Source of the DNA: Bacteroidia bacterium
Lineage (GTDB): Bacteria; Bacteroidota; Bacteroidia; NS11-12g; UBA9320
Reading direction: 5' to 3'
DNA length: 64,000 nt
Assembly: GCA_020849295.1 (NCBI GenBank)
Contig: JADLGN010000005.1
Coordinates: 1 to 64,000, forward strand
Shown: positions 34,757 to 44,341 of the stretch, in pieces
Numbering within the stretch: the stretch's first letter is position 1
How the letters are laid out: each line of letters opens with the position of its first letter
The notes under the pieces: model-generated
The model's database searches: none
What the model saw: the letters and a program-made list of their open reading frames with translations, nothing else
What the model was told of the DNA's origin: nothing
Translations under genes and position numbers: made by a program

Positions 34757-36604
34757 TTAAAAATAATTTATTAGCCCAATATGTATTTTTGTATTGCGAA
34801 ATTCGGCAGGGTTATATTTTGATTTTCCTTGTGCTACCGATAAATTTACAATTCCTGCTCCTGTTTCAAGGTTAATTCCTAAGCCATATCCTATCGGAAT
34901 ATCTTCGGCAATTTTATTTTGCCTATTACTCTTATCCTGATAATATGCTGCATTTCCAAACATTCTTACAAATGAATTTTCTGACAGCAAATAACGTATT
35001 TCTAAATTAATAATTGAATAAGTACTTGCAAAAAGTGATTGTTCATTAAATCCCTTTAATGTTGAAAATCCTCCAAATCTATATAGTTCATTGTAGTAAA
35101 CATCAGGACTTACAATACCACTCCCCTTTATTTCTGTATAAATTAGAGTATTTTTTATTATTGGAAATACTTTAATAAATTCATATTGGAATTTTAATTG
35201 AAAAGTCCTGAGCTTTATTGAGTCATATATAGTGTAGAAAGATGATGTCTTTGGGTTATAAAATTTTACATTATTAATATTGTTATCTTTAATAATGCTT
35301 CTTTTACTAAAAGATATTTTTAATAAAGTAGCAAATCCTTTTTGAGGATTCAAAATACTGCTGAGTGTATTTTTACTTAAAAAAACTCCATACGAATAAT
35401 TTCTCATTGGCGTAAAATTTCCAATTTTACCTGTATTTCTTATATGTGATGTATCAGCATTTAAAAGGTTTGTTGATTGCTTTTCGTAAAAAAAACTAAG
35501 TTGGTCATTGCCCGAAAAAATATAATTGAAATTTACTGCAAATTTTGCTTCGGTATATAAAGTATCATATTTTAATAAATCTATATTAAAACCGCTACCA
35601 ATAGGTTTGTTTAATATGTAAGGTAAACTAAAACCAAGTGTGAAATTCTGACTTCTTTGTTTAAAACTTTGCCAGTCTGATTTAAAAGCAATTCCGCTTC
35701 CTTTAATATTTTTTAAATCAATATGAAATTCTCCTGTAAGCAACATTTTATTGCTGTTGCCATTGTCGGTTGATGGGGCAAATCCTGCAATTCCGTCAAG
35801 TCTGTTTACCGATTTTTTTTTAAGAACTAATAATATAACGGCTTTTCGTTCTACAAAATACACTTGAGGAGATTTTTGCAAGGTTGCATAAGGTAATTTT
35901 TCAAATCGCTTATTAATTTGACGGAACAAATTTTCGGAAAATGGCTCACCGGGTTTTATGCCCGTGTAGTTGTAAATAAAATTTTTTGTAAGCACCTTAT
36001 CGCCATATATTGCAACAGTATCAAAGGTTATATAGAAATTTTTTTCAAAAAAAAGATTTCCATGTATAGTGTCATTTTCAATTTTTAGCGAATCCCAATA
36101 AAAATATGCAAATGGGTATCCTTTGTTTTCAAAATAATCTATCGTTAAATTCATACTTTTTTGGATTTCACTAAGGTTAATTACTCCACTTACTGTGCTA
36201 TGAAACCCAAATTTACTGATTAAATTTTCTGGCAGATTTTTCAAATTTACATTTCCCCAAGTACATCTCTTCCCATAATAAATGCTAAAAAAAATAGTGT
36301 CGTTTCTTTGAAAAATTGTATCAACACCCGAAGACACATATCCTTTACTCAATAATCTGGCTATAATTTTAGAACATTGTATTTCACCATTTTTTATATT
36401 ATTTACAGTTGTAGGTAATGAAATAAAATCCGGCAAACTATCAGCAGTATAAAATTTGAAGTTACTTTGTGAAAATAAACTAAAGTTAATTATTAAAAAA
36501 AAATATAATAATGCTATTCTTGAAGTAAAAATGACAGATAAAGCACTGTATTTATTAATTTTCGAGTAATTCAAACTAATGATTATGATTTTTTGAGTAT
36601 TCAA
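34757..36604 (-). CDS. BamA/TamA-family outer-membrane protein
   Basis: The frame gives up to 615 residues. No early ATG exists; the start is a TTG at 36604 or a later TTG at 36574, so the N-terminus is uncertain. A hydrophobic signal (IALLYFFLIINFSLFSQ) ends at about residue 46. POTRA-like segments follow (IARLLSKGYVSSGVDTIF, SMNLTIDYFENKGYPFAYF, GIKPGEPFSENLFRQINKRFEKLPY), then a beta-barrel (about 270-615) with RFGGFSTLKGFNEQS, the RGF-type motif of Omp85 proteins, and a final strand ending FRNTKIHIGLINYF. It is shorter than BamA and more like TamA or other Omp85 accessory members. A substrate cannot be assigned. It precedes DUF4271 and hemD in one apparent operon. Confidence 0.85.
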   Translation of the reverse strand: MNTQKIIIISLNYSKINKYSALSVIFTSRIALLYFFLIINFSLFSQSNFKFYTADSLPDFISLPTTVNNIKNGEIQCSKIIARLLSKGYVSSGVDTIFQRNDTIFFSIYYGKRCTWGNVNLKNLPENLISKFGFHSTVSGVINLSEIQKSMNLTIDYFENKGYPFAYFYWDSLKIENDTIHGNLFFEKNFYITFDTVAIYGDKVLTKNFIYNYTGIKPGEPFSENLFRQINKRFEKLPYATLQKSPQVYFVERKAVILLVLKKKSVNRLDGIAGFAPSTDNGNSNKMLLTGEFHIDLKNIKGSGIAFKSDWQSFKQRSQNFTLGFSLPYILNKPIGSGFNIDLLKYDTLYTEAKFAVNFNYIFSGNDQLSFFYEKQSTNLLNADTSHIRNTGKIGNFTPMRNYSYGVFLSKNTLSSILNPQKGFATLLKISFSKRSIIKDNNINNVKFYNPKTSSFYTIYDSIKLRTFQLKFQYEFIKVFPIIKNTLIYTEIKGSGIVSPDVYYNELYRFGGFSTLKGFNEQSLFASTYSIINLEIRYLLSENSFVRMFGNAAYYQDKSNRQNKIAEDIPIGYGLGINLETGAGIVNLSVAQGKSKYNPAEFRNTKIHIGLINYF

Positions 36605-36679
36605 AAATAATATTAATAATTTTTATGTTAAAAACTGCGTTTGTAATAATTAATAAGATTAACTTTGAAATAAAATATT

Positions 36680-37084
36680 ATGTTATACAGATTTTTGTTT
36701 ATTATAAATATCTTTTTGATTGTATCAGGTTGCAAAGAAGACCCAGCGCAGCCCGTACTTAAATTTTACGAAGGTAAAGGGACTCTTGGCATAGGTCAGT
36801 CTGGCTATTTTTACACTCACAAAGACAGTACTCCGGTAAAAATAAAATTTATTAAAATAACAGAGGATTCTCGTTGCCCTGAAGGTGGTAATTGTATTTG
36901 GGCTGGGCAGGTAATTGCTGAAATTATTATTGATGATAATACCATAAAACAAATTTCACAAAGTGACAAACCTTTGGTTGTAAATAAAAAACAAATTTAC
37001 ATGGGTAATGTAATACCATATAGAAAAATTAATGAAATTATCAATCCAAAAGATTATAAAATCGAGTTAGATGTTGTTCAGTAA
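36680..37084 (+). CDS. small lipoprotein with RCPEGGNCIWAG motif
   Basis: The product has 134 residues. The signal peptide ends in a lipobox-like IVSGC with Cys18, and the mature part begins KEDPAQP. A central motif DSRCPEGGNCIWAGQ holds two cysteines six apart, a pattern I have seen in uncharacterised Bacteroidota lipoproteins. The rest is strand-rich, probably an Ig-like beta-sandwich. It stands alone between the start of the BamA-like gene and the end of uvrB. Confidence 0.75.
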   Translation: MLYRFLFIINIFLIVSGCKEDPAQPVLKFYEGKGTLGIGQSGYFYTHKDSTPVKIKFIKITEDSRCPEGGNCIWAGQVIAEIIIDDNTIKQISQSDKPLVVNKKQIYMGNVIPYRKINEIINPKDYKIELDVVQ

Positions 37085-37140
37085 AATAAAAAAATTTCAG
37101 TTTATTATTTTAATTTAAGCTATAAATTATTCTAAAAAAA

Positions 37141-39174
37141 TTATTTCGATTTTTTATTATTTAGCAGTTTTTCAAGTTCAATTATTTCATCTCTGAAGTT
37201 AGCTGCATCAATAAAATCAAGATTTTTGGCAGCTTTGTTCATTTTGTTTTTTGTTTCATTTATTAGTTTAATAATTTCATTTTCTCCGAGATATTGAATT
37301 ACAGGGTCTGCAGCTATGGTTTTATTTTCATTTTCTATATATGAATTTGGCAAAACTGATGTAGATTTTAATAGGTTACTTTCAGTGTCAATCATATCAT
37401 CAATATTTTTAATTATAGTTTTTGGTGTTATACCGTGTTTTATATTAAATTCAATTTGTTTTGCACGGCGTCTATTAGTTTCGTCAATTGTTTTTTGCAT
37501 ACTTTCAGTTATTTTATTAGCATACATTATCACTTTCCCTCTTGCATTGCGGGCTGCCCTGCCTATGGTTTGAGTAAGGCTTTTTGTGCTTCGCAAAAAT
37601 CCTTCTTTATCTGCATCAAGTATTGCTACCAGCGACACTTCAGGCAAATCAAGTCCTTCTCTAAGTAGGTTTACCCCTACAAGAACATCTACATTTCCGA
37701 GCCTTAAGTTTTTTAGAATTTCTACTCTATCAAGTGTTTTCACTTCGCTGTGTATATAAGTAGAGTTGATATTAATATTTCTTAAGTATTTGTCAAGTTC
37801 TTCTGCCATTCGCTTGGTTAAGGTAGTTACAAGTACTCTGTCACCCATATTTACTCTTTTATCTATTTCATCAAGCAGGTCATCAACTTGATTTGTACAA
37901 GGTCTTATTTCAATTTCAGGATCTAAAAGACCAGTTGGTCTAATTAGTTGTTCTACAATTATACCTTCACTTTTTGCTATTTCATAATCAGCAGGAGTGG
38001 CACTAACGTAAATTACCTGATTTTGCAAACTTTCGAATTCGTCAAATTTCAAAGGGCGATTATCAAGTGCTGCCGGAAGCCTGAATCCGTAATCAACAAG
38101 ATTTTGTTTACGGCTTCTGTCTCCACCGTACATTGCTCTTAGTTGAGGTAACATTACATGACTTTCATCTATTATTATTAAAAAATCTTTTGGGAAATAA
38201 TCTAATAAACAAAATGGTCTTTGCCCTTGCTTTCTATTATCAAGATAGCGGCTGTAGTTTTCAATACCGCTACAATACCCCATTTCTCTAATCATTTCTA
38301 AATCAAAATTGGTGCGTTCTTCTATTCGTTTAGCTTCAAGATGTCGTCCTTGAGATTTGAAATAATCAATTTGATATACCAAATCGTCTTGAATTTTCCT
38401 AATTGATTTGTTCAGTGTTTCGCGATTTGTTACATAAATATTGGCAGGATAAATAGATATATTTTCAAAAATTTCTATCGTTTCTCCCGAAACTGGATTT
38501 ATTGAACACATTTCTTCTATTTCGTTTCCAAAAAAAACAATTCTGAAAGCATAATCTTCGTATGGGATAAAAATATCTACATTATCGCCATTTACTCTGA
38601 ATGTTCCTCGTTTAAATTCAGCAGTTGTACGACTATAAAGACTTTCAACCAATGTAAAAAGCAATGTATTTCTCGCAATTTTTTGACCTTTGCTAAGTTT
38701 AATTATACTATTTTCATATTCATTTGGATTGCCTGCGCCATATATGCAAGAAACTGATGAAACCACAATAATATCGCGTCTGCCGGAGAGTAAAGCAGAT
38801 GTTGTTCTAAGTCTTAATTTTTCAATTTCATCATTAATACTTAAATCTTTTTCAATATAAGTGTTAGTTACCGGCAGGAAAGCTTCGGGTTGGTAGTAAT
38901 CATAATATGAAACAAAAAACTGAACTGAATTGTCAGGAAAAAAATTTTTAAACTCAGAATAAAGTTGAGCTACAAGAGTTTTATTATGGCTTATAATCAA
39001 AGTGGGTTTTTGTACTTTTTCAATTACATTGGCAATTGTAAAAGTTTTGCCAGATCCTGTAACGCCAAGCAAAGTTTGACTTTCAATACCCTGATTAATT
39101 CCTTCAGTAAGTTGTTTTATAGCCTCTGGTTGGTCGCCGGTAGGTATAAAGTCTGATACAATTTTAAACTTCAT
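37141..39174 (-). CDS. uvrB: excinuclease ABC subunit B
   Basis: The product has 677 residues from the ATG at 39174, giving the family start MKFKIVSDFIPTGDQPEAI; an in-frame TTG 12 bases upstream is not needed. It shows Walker A GVTGSGKTFT, the beta-hairpin region (YYDYYQPEAFLP), the DEAD-like IDESHVMLPQ, the motif VI region QTIGRAARN and a C-terminal UVR motif (NKMNKAAKNLDFIDAANFRDEI). UvrB with UvrA locates DNA lesions and positions UvrC. It is transcribed in the same direction as ligA, 51 bases downstream of ligA's stop, forming a DNA-repair pair. Confidence 0.98.
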   Translation of the reverse strand: MKFKIVSDFIPTGDQPEAIKQLTEGINQGIESQTLLGVTGSGKTFTIANVIEKVQKPTLIISHNKTLVAQLYSEFKNFFPDNSVQFFVSYYDYYQPEAFLPVTNTYIEKDLSINDEIEKLRLRTTSALLSGRRDIIVVSSVSCIYGAGNPNEYENSIIKLSKGQKIARNTLLFTLVESLYSRTTAEFKRGTFRVNGDNVDIFIPYEDYAFRIVFFGNEIEEMCSINPVSGETIEIFENISIYPANIYVTNRETLNKSIRKIQDDLVYQIDYFKSQGRHLEAKRIEERTNFDLEMIREMGYCSGIENYSRYLDNRKQGQRPFCLLDYFPKDFLIIIDESHVMLPQLRAMYGGDRSRKQNLVDYGFRLPAALDNRPLKFDEFESLQNQVIYVSATPADYEIAKSEGIIVEQLIRPTGLLDPEIEIRPCTNQVDDLLDEIDKRVNMGDRVLVTTLTKRMAEELDKYLRNININSTYIHSEVKTLDRVEILKNLRLGNVDVLVGVNLLREGLDLPEVSLVAILDADKEGFLRSTKSLTQTIGRAARNARGKVIMYANKITESMQKTIDETNRRRAKQIEFNIKHGITPKTIIKNIDDMIDTESNLLKSTSVLPNSYIENENKTIAADPVIQYLGENEIIKLINETKNKMNKAAKNLDFIDAANFRDEIIELEKLLNNKKSK

Positions 39175-39183
39175 TTGATATTG

Positions 39184-39191
39184 CAAAAATA
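39184..39191 (-). promoter_or_regulatory. -7 box (TATTTTTG) for uvrB
   Basis: The minus strand reads TATTTTTG nine bases before the ATG at 39174. It lies in the short gap after ligA, so uvrB may have its own promoter. No SOS-type operator is visible. Confidence 0.4.
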
Positions 39192-39225
39192 TGCTTCATT
39201 ATAGTCTGTAGTCATATTTTCTTTT

Positions 39226-41262
39226 TTATATCATCTTTAAAAAATCTTCTTCCGAAATTATTTTAATCCCAAGCTTTTGGGCTTTTTCAAGTTTGGCAGG
39301 TCCCATATTTTCTCCTGCTAAAACATAATCTGTTTTTGATGAAATACTACCTGAGTTTTTTCCGCCAAATTTTTCAATAGTTTCTTTTATCCCGTCTCTG
39401 CTGAACTTACTGAAAACTCCACTTACTACGAAAGATTTTCCATTTAGCTTATTTTCGCCAACAATTTTATCTCCCTCATTTATTTCAAAATTCAATCCAT
39501 TAGATTTTAAGCTTTCTATTATTTTTAAATGTTTTTCATTCTTAAACCAAGCAATTACACTATTAGCTATACTTTCGCCAATTTCATCAACACTTGTCAA
39601 ATCATCATATTCGGCAGAAATTATTTTTTCAATATTCTTAAAATGTGAGGCGAGTTTTTTTGAAACTGTTTCTCCAATATATCTAATTCCAAGTCCATAA
39701 AGAACTTTTTCAAATGATGTATTTTTTGAATTTTCAATGCCTGAAATAATATTATGAGCTGATTTTTCTTTTAAACTTATAAATCTAACTTCACCACTTA
39801 TTTCATTAACTGTTTTTTTTGATAAGCCAAGAATATCTTCATATTTTATCTTATAAAAATCAGAAATATCATTTAGCAAGCCTTTTTCCCAAAGCATTTC
39901 TATTGTTTCTTCGCCTATACTATCAATATTCATTGCTTTGCGAGATACAAAATGCAATAATTTTCCCTTTATCTGAGGAGGACAATTGTCTTCATCTGAA
40001 CAATAATGGGCTGCCTCATCTTCTTGTTTTACAAGAGTAGCACCACACTCCGGACAAACTTTTATAAAATCTAATTTTTGTGAAAAAATTGGTCTTTTGC
40101 TCAAGTCAACTCCAACTATTTTTGGAATTATTTCTCCTCCTTTTTCTACATATACAGTATCGCCTATTCTCACATCAAGTTGTTCAATAATATCATTATT
40201 ATGCAATGAAGCTCTTTTTACAGTTGTTCCAAGTATCAATACAGGCTCAAGATTTGCCACCGGGGTAACTGCACCTGTGCGACCTACCTGAAAGTCAACA
40301 GACAAAAGTTTAGTTTCTGCTCTTTCTGTTTCAAACTTATATGCAATAGCCCAACGTGGATTTTTTGCAGTAAACCCAATTTCGTGTTGAAGTTGGTAGC
40401 TATTTACTTTTACCACAACTCCATCTGTTTCAAAAGTTAGATTTTTCCTTTCACTATCCCAATATTTTATAAAAACTAATACTTCATCAATATTTTCACA
40501 AATTTTAGTAGCATCATTTATTTGCAAACCCCACGATTTAGCAGCTTGTAGGCTTTGATAATGTGAACTGAAAAGTTTTTCATCACCAATAAAATTATAT
40601 AAGAAACAATCTAATGGGCGTTTTGCAACTTCTGTACTTTCCTGCATTTTTATAGTACCTGCCGCAGAGTTTCTCGGATTTGCAAAAGGAATTTCGCCTT
40701 TTTTTACTCTTTCCTCATTCATTCTTTCAAATGCTTTACGATGCATAAATATTTCTCCCCTTATTTCAAATTCATCAGGATAATTGCCTTGTAATACATG
40801 GGGTATAGTTCTAATTGTTTTTACATTTTCAGTTACATCATCTCCAGAAATTCCATCACCTCTGGTGAGGGCTTGTGTTAGTTTTCCTTTTTTATAAGTT
40901 AGTCCTATTGCAAATCCGTCAAATTTCAATTCGCATACATATTGAGGACTAATACCAGCAAGTTTTTTAACTCTTTCATCAAAATCTCTTAAATCTTGCT
41001 CTGTATAAGTATTAGCAAGTGAAAGCATTGGACGTATATGTTTTTTATTTATAAAATTTTTGGTAATAGCTCCCCCCACAACCTTTACGGGAGAATCACT
41101 ATGTGCATATTCAGGAAATTGAATTTCTAATTTTTCAAGTTCTTTAAGCAAAAAATCAAATTCGCGGTCGCTTATTACAGGTTCTGCAAGTACATAATAT
41201 CTATAATTGTGTTCTTTAAGTTCGGCAGTAAGAGTGTCTATTTTGTTTTTTATTTCTTGCAT
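39226..41262 (-). CDS. ligA: NAD-dependent DNA ligase
   Basis: The product has 678 residues, the normal LigA length. The N-terminal Ia domain (YRYYVLAEPVISDREFDFLLKELE) binds NAD. The adenylation lysine is in CELKFDGFAIGL (about residue 113). Also present are RGDGISGDDVTEN, the OB-fold region (VGRTGAVTPVANLEP), the zinc finger (CPECGATL..HYCSDEDNC), helix-hairpin-helix repeats and a C-terminal BRCT domain (GKSFVVSGVFSKFSRD to the end). It seals nicks in replication and repair. It is divergent from the RemB/Wzi-like barrel gene. Confidence 0.98.
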   Translation of the reverse strand: MQEIKNKIDTLTAELKEHNYRYYVLAEPVISDREFDFLLKELEKLEIQFPEYAHSDSPVKVVGGAITKNFINKKHIRPMLSLANTYTEQDLRDFDERVKKLAGISPQYVCELKFDGFAIGLTYKKGKLTQALTRGDGISGDDVTENVKTIRTIPHVLQGNYPDEFEIRGEIFMHRKAFERMNEERVKKGEIPFANPRNSAAGTIKMQESTEVAKRPLDCFLYNFIGDEKLFSSHYQSLQAAKSWGLQINDATKICENIDEVLVFIKYWDSERKNLTFETDGVVVKVNSYQLQHEIGFTAKNPRWAIAYKFETERAETKLLSVDFQVGRTGAVTPVANLEPVLILGTTVKRASLHNNDIIEQLDVRIGDTVYVEKGGEIIPKIVGVDLSKRPIFSQKLDFIKVCPECGATLVKQEDEAAHYCSDEDNCPPQIKGKLLHFVSRKAMNIDSIGEETIEMLWEKGLLNDISDFYKIKYEDILGLSKKTVNEISGEVRFISLKEKSAHNIISGIENSKNTSFEKVLYGLGIRYIGETVSKKLASHFKNIEKIISAEYDDLTSVDEIGESIANSVIAWFKNEKHLKIIESLKSNGLNFEINEGDKIVGENKLNGKSFVVSGVFSKFSRDGIKETIEKFGGKNSGSISSKTDYVLAGENMGPAKLEKAQKLGIKIISEEDFLKMI

Positions 41263-41329
41263 GATCCAGTTTGCAATTTAGTTTTATTTTTTATAATCAA
41301 TCATTTTACTTAGAGTATATTTGCTTTGT

Positions 41330-43015
41330 ATGTCAAAATTATATTTTATTACTGTTTTGCTTATATTATTTGTATTAGAAACTAATGCTCAAAATACTTA
41401 TTTACCCATTAATAGTTTTACAAATTATTATACTGACAGAATTGATATATCCGGGATTTCAAGTAATATAAGTACTTCTCTTAAACCAATATCAAGATCT
41501 GATTTTAGCAATTTACTTAAAAATAAAGATAAAAATTACATTATAAATACCGAAAAAAATATAAGCAAGTATATTAAAAATGACAATATAGAACTTAATG
41601 GCTTTGACACAATAAATGAGAATAGTAAATTCAGCATAAAAAATACATATTACAGGCATGCTTCTGCATTATTCTCAATAAATAAAAAAGATTTTGTATT
41701 TGTAATTAATCCGGTTTTTGGTTTTTCATCAGGTATTGAAGGTAATAATTTTAATGAAATTTCTTTTCAAAATACACGTGGTCTTGAAGTAAGAGGAAAA
41801 ATTGACAAAAAAATAGGTTTTTACTCATTTATCACTGAAAATCAAATAAAATTTCCATCCTATTATAGCGAAATTATAGAAAACTCAAGTGTAATTCCCG
41901 GCTATGGTTTCTATAAAGAAACACAAAATAAAACTGCTTATGATTTTTTTCTTGCCAGAGGCTATTTTACTTTTTCGCCTTCAAAACATATAGGAATGCA
42001 GTTCGGACAAGACCGAAATTTTATAGGTAATGGGTACAGAAGTCTTATATTGTCTGACTTTAGCAATCCATATCTGTTCTTAAAAATAAATACTAAAATT
42101 TGGAAGTTTAATTATCAAAATCTGTACGCCCAATTAAACGAATACAATTTTAAAACTTCAAACGGAAAAGGAGTTTCACCTAAATATTTTGTAAATCATT
42201 ACCTCAATTATAAAGTGTTAAATAATTTAAGTATTGGATTTTTTGAGTCAGTATTATATGACCGCAGTGATTCTATAAAAAATGGATATTTTGATATAAA
42301 TTACTTAAATCCTGTTATTTTTTACAGAGCTGTAGAACATAACCTAAACAGTAGCGACAATGTAATAGTAGGTACTGATTGGAAATGGAATATTAAAAAA
42401 CGTTTTTCATTTTATGGCCAATTTGTATTAGATGAGTTTATAAAAGACGAGATGGTAAAACTTAAAAAATCGTGGGTAAACAAATTTGGAATTCAAACAG
42501 GTTTGAAATACATAAATGCTTTTAATATTAAATATCTTGACTTGCAAGCTGAGTACAATATTGTAAGACCATATATGTACATGCATTTCAAAAAAAGCCA
42601 AAATTATATAAACTACAATCAGCCTTTAGCTCATCCGTTGGGTGCAAATTTTAAAGAAGCAATTTTTATAATTAAATACCAACCTGCTTACAAATTTTAT
42701 GTTGAATCAGGTTTGATTTATATAATAAAAGGGCTTGACAGCAGTAATAAATCAAAAATAAATTATGGTGGTAATATTTTAAGAACTTATGATAATCGCC
42801 CAAAAGATAATGGGATAAAAATTAATGATGGAATAAAAACAAACTATACAATATTTTTTATTAATGCTTCTTATATGGTTTATCATAATATGTATTTTGA
42901 TTTAAGATTTCTCGTGAGAAATATAAAAAGTGAAATACATAACAAATACAGTGATTTTACAAATATTCAACTCGGATTTAGAATGAATCTTAATCTGATT
43001 GAAAATAATTTTTAA
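41330..43015 (+). CDS. outer-membrane barrel protein, RemB/Wzi-like
   Basis: The ATG at 41330 gives 561 residues with a clean signal peptide (MSKLYFITVLLILFVLETNAQ); a TTG nine bases earlier is less likely. The body is rich in Tyr, Asn and alternating strands. GQDRNFIGNGYRSLILSDF and a GxxFxxx barrel pattern resemble the gliding protein RemB of Flavobacterium and the capsule-assembly Wzi fold. In F. johnsoniae RemB is a surface protein linked to motility; no other gliding genes are in this window. Its 3' end overlaps the serS stop by four bases, tail to tail. Confidence 0.7.
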   Translation: MSKLYFITVLLILFVLETNAQNTYLPINSFTNYYTDRIDISGISSNISTSLKPISRSDFSNLLKNKDKNYIINTEKNISKYIKNDNIELNGFDTINENSKFSIKNTYYRHASALFSINKKDFVFVINPVFGFSSGIEGNNFNEISFQNTRGLEVRGKIDKKIGFYSFITENQIKFPSYYSEIIENSSVIPGYGFYKETQNKTAYDFFLARGYFTFSPSKHIGMQFGQDRNFIGNGYRSLILSDFSNPYLFLKINTKIWKFNYQNLYAQLNEYNFKTSNGKGVSPKYFVNHYLNYKVLNNLSIGFFESVLYDRSDSIKNGYFDINYLNPVIFYRAVEHNLNSSDNVIVGTDWKWNIKKRFSFYGQFVLDEFIKDEMVKLKKSWVNKFGIQTGLKYINAFNIKYLDLQAEYNIVRPYMYMHFKKSQNYINYNQPLAHPLGANFKEAIFIIKYQPAYKFYVESGLIYIIKGLDSSNKSKINYGGNILRTYDNRPKDNGIKINDGIKTNYTIFFINASYMVYHNMYFDLRFLVRNIKSEIHNKYSDFTNIQLGFRMNLNLIENNF

Positions 43016-44283
43016 TCAATTATTTCGAACCCAAGATATGGTATAAGAACTTCGGGGATTTTTATACCTGACGGGGTTTGATTATTTTCAAGCAAAGCTG
43101 CCACTATTCTTGGCAATGCAAGAGCGCTGCCATTTAATGTATGAGCAAGCCGAGTTTTCCCTGATTTTTCCTTATACCTTAATTTTAATCTGTTGCTTTG
43201 AAAAGTTTCAAAATTAGAAACCGAACTTACCTCAAGCCATTTTTGCTGAGCAGCACTATACACTTCCATATCATAAGTTAATGCACTTGCAAAACTCATG
43301 TCGCCCCCGCATAGTCTAAGAACTCGATATTTTAAGCCAAGTTTTATCAATAGACTTTGAACATATTGTTGCATTTCTTCAAGAACCTGATAAGAGTGGT
43401 CAGGATGGCTAAGCTGTACTATTTCTACTTTGTCAAATTGATGAAGACGATTTAAGCCACGAACATCTTTGCCATAACTTCCTGCTTCACGTCTGAAACA
43501 AGGCGTATATCCCACATTTTTTATCGGTAAATCTTCTTCTTTAAGAATTACATCTCTGTAAATATTTGTTATAGGGACTTCAGCCGTAGGTATCAGATAA
43601 AAATTATCAATAGCAGAATGATACATCTGCCCCTCTTTATCCGGCAATTGCCCTGTTCCAAATCCTGAATCTTCATTTATCAAAATTGGTGGTTGAATTT
43701 CATTATATCCTATTTTAAGAGCTTCGTCAATAAAAAAATTTATAAGCCCGCGTTGCAATCTTGCACCTTTACCTTTGTAAACAGGAAATCCGGCTCCTGT
43801 AATTTTTACACCAAGTTCAAAATCTATTAAATCGTATTTTTTTGCTAAATCCCAGTGAGGAATGCAATCAGAATTTAGTACTATTTCATTGCTGCTCTCA
43901 AATACTATTTCATTATCTTCTGCTGTTTTTCCTTTAGGAACCATAAAAGATGGTGTATTTGGCAACAACACAAGTTTGTTTTTTAATTCTTCTTCTATTT
44001 CTTTTAATTTTTTTTCTGTTTCCTGCGACTTATCTTTAATATTGACAGTTTTCTGTTTCAGTTCATCTGCTTCACTTTTTTTACCTTCTCTGTATAAGTC
44101 ACCTATTGTTTTCGATATACGGTTACTTTCGGCAAATAAATTATCAAGTTCGAGTTGTATTTCCCGACGATTGTCATCAATAGATAAAATTTGCTTGATT
44201 GCTTCACTTGCATTGAAATTTTTAATTGCAAGTCTTTCTACTGCTTCTGTGGTATTTTCTCTTAGATAAGATATTTGTAACAT
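43012..44283 (-). CDS. serS: serine--tRNA ligase
   Basis: The product has 423 residues. The N-terminal coiled-coil arm that binds the tRNA variable arm is visible at about residues 30-100 (alternating Glu, Lys, Leu). The class II core carries motif 2 (PCFRREAGSYGKDVRGLNRLHQF) and motif 3 (LNGSALALPRIVAALLENNQ). It charges serine onto tRNA-Ser, including the GCT tRNA at 26451. It is divergent from tilS with 58 bases between starts. Confidence 0.98.
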   Translation of the reverse strand: MLQISYLRENTTEAVERLAIKNFNASEAIKQILSIDDNRREIQLELDNLFAESNRISKTIGDLYREGKKSEADELKQKTVNIKDKSQETEKKLKEIEEELKNKLVLLPNTPSFMVPKGKTAEDNEIVFESSNEIVLNSDCIPHWDLAKKYDLIDFELGVKITGAGFPVYKGKGARLQRGLINFFIDEALKIGYNEIQPPILINEDSGFGTGQLPDKEGQMYHSAIDNFYLIPTAEVPITNIYRDVILKEEDLPIKNVGYTPCFRREAGSYGKDVRGLNRLHQFDKVEIVQLSHPDHSYQVLEEMQQYVQSLLIKLGLKYRVLRLCGGDMSFASALTYDMEVYSAAQQKWLEVSSVSNFETFQSNRLKLRYKEKSGKTRLAHTLNGSALALPRIVAALLENNQTPSGIKIPEVLIPYLGFEIID

Positions 44284-44287
44284 ATTG

Positions 44288-44304
44288 CAAAAGTAATAAT
44301 TTTG
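44288..44304. promoter_or_regulatory. divergent -7 boxes between serS and tilS
   Basis: The minus strand has TACTTTTG at 44295-44288, four bases from the serS start, and the plus strand has TAATTTTG at 44297-44304, 37 bases before the tilS ATG. Both match TAnnTTTG. The two translation genes thus share a compact regulatory region. Confidence 0.45.
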
Positions 44305-44341
44305 AAATTTGGTTATAACTTTAAAATTTCAATTAATCTAA

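Noticed and set aside
41330..43015. Evidence for a gliding-motility gene cluster
   Set aside because: Only a RemB/Wzi-like barrel is present; no gld, spr or T9SS core genes are in the window.
43862..44269. Plus-strand frame of 135 codons
   Set aside because: It is antisense to the serS coiled-coil region, whose composition yields long serine-rich antisense frames.
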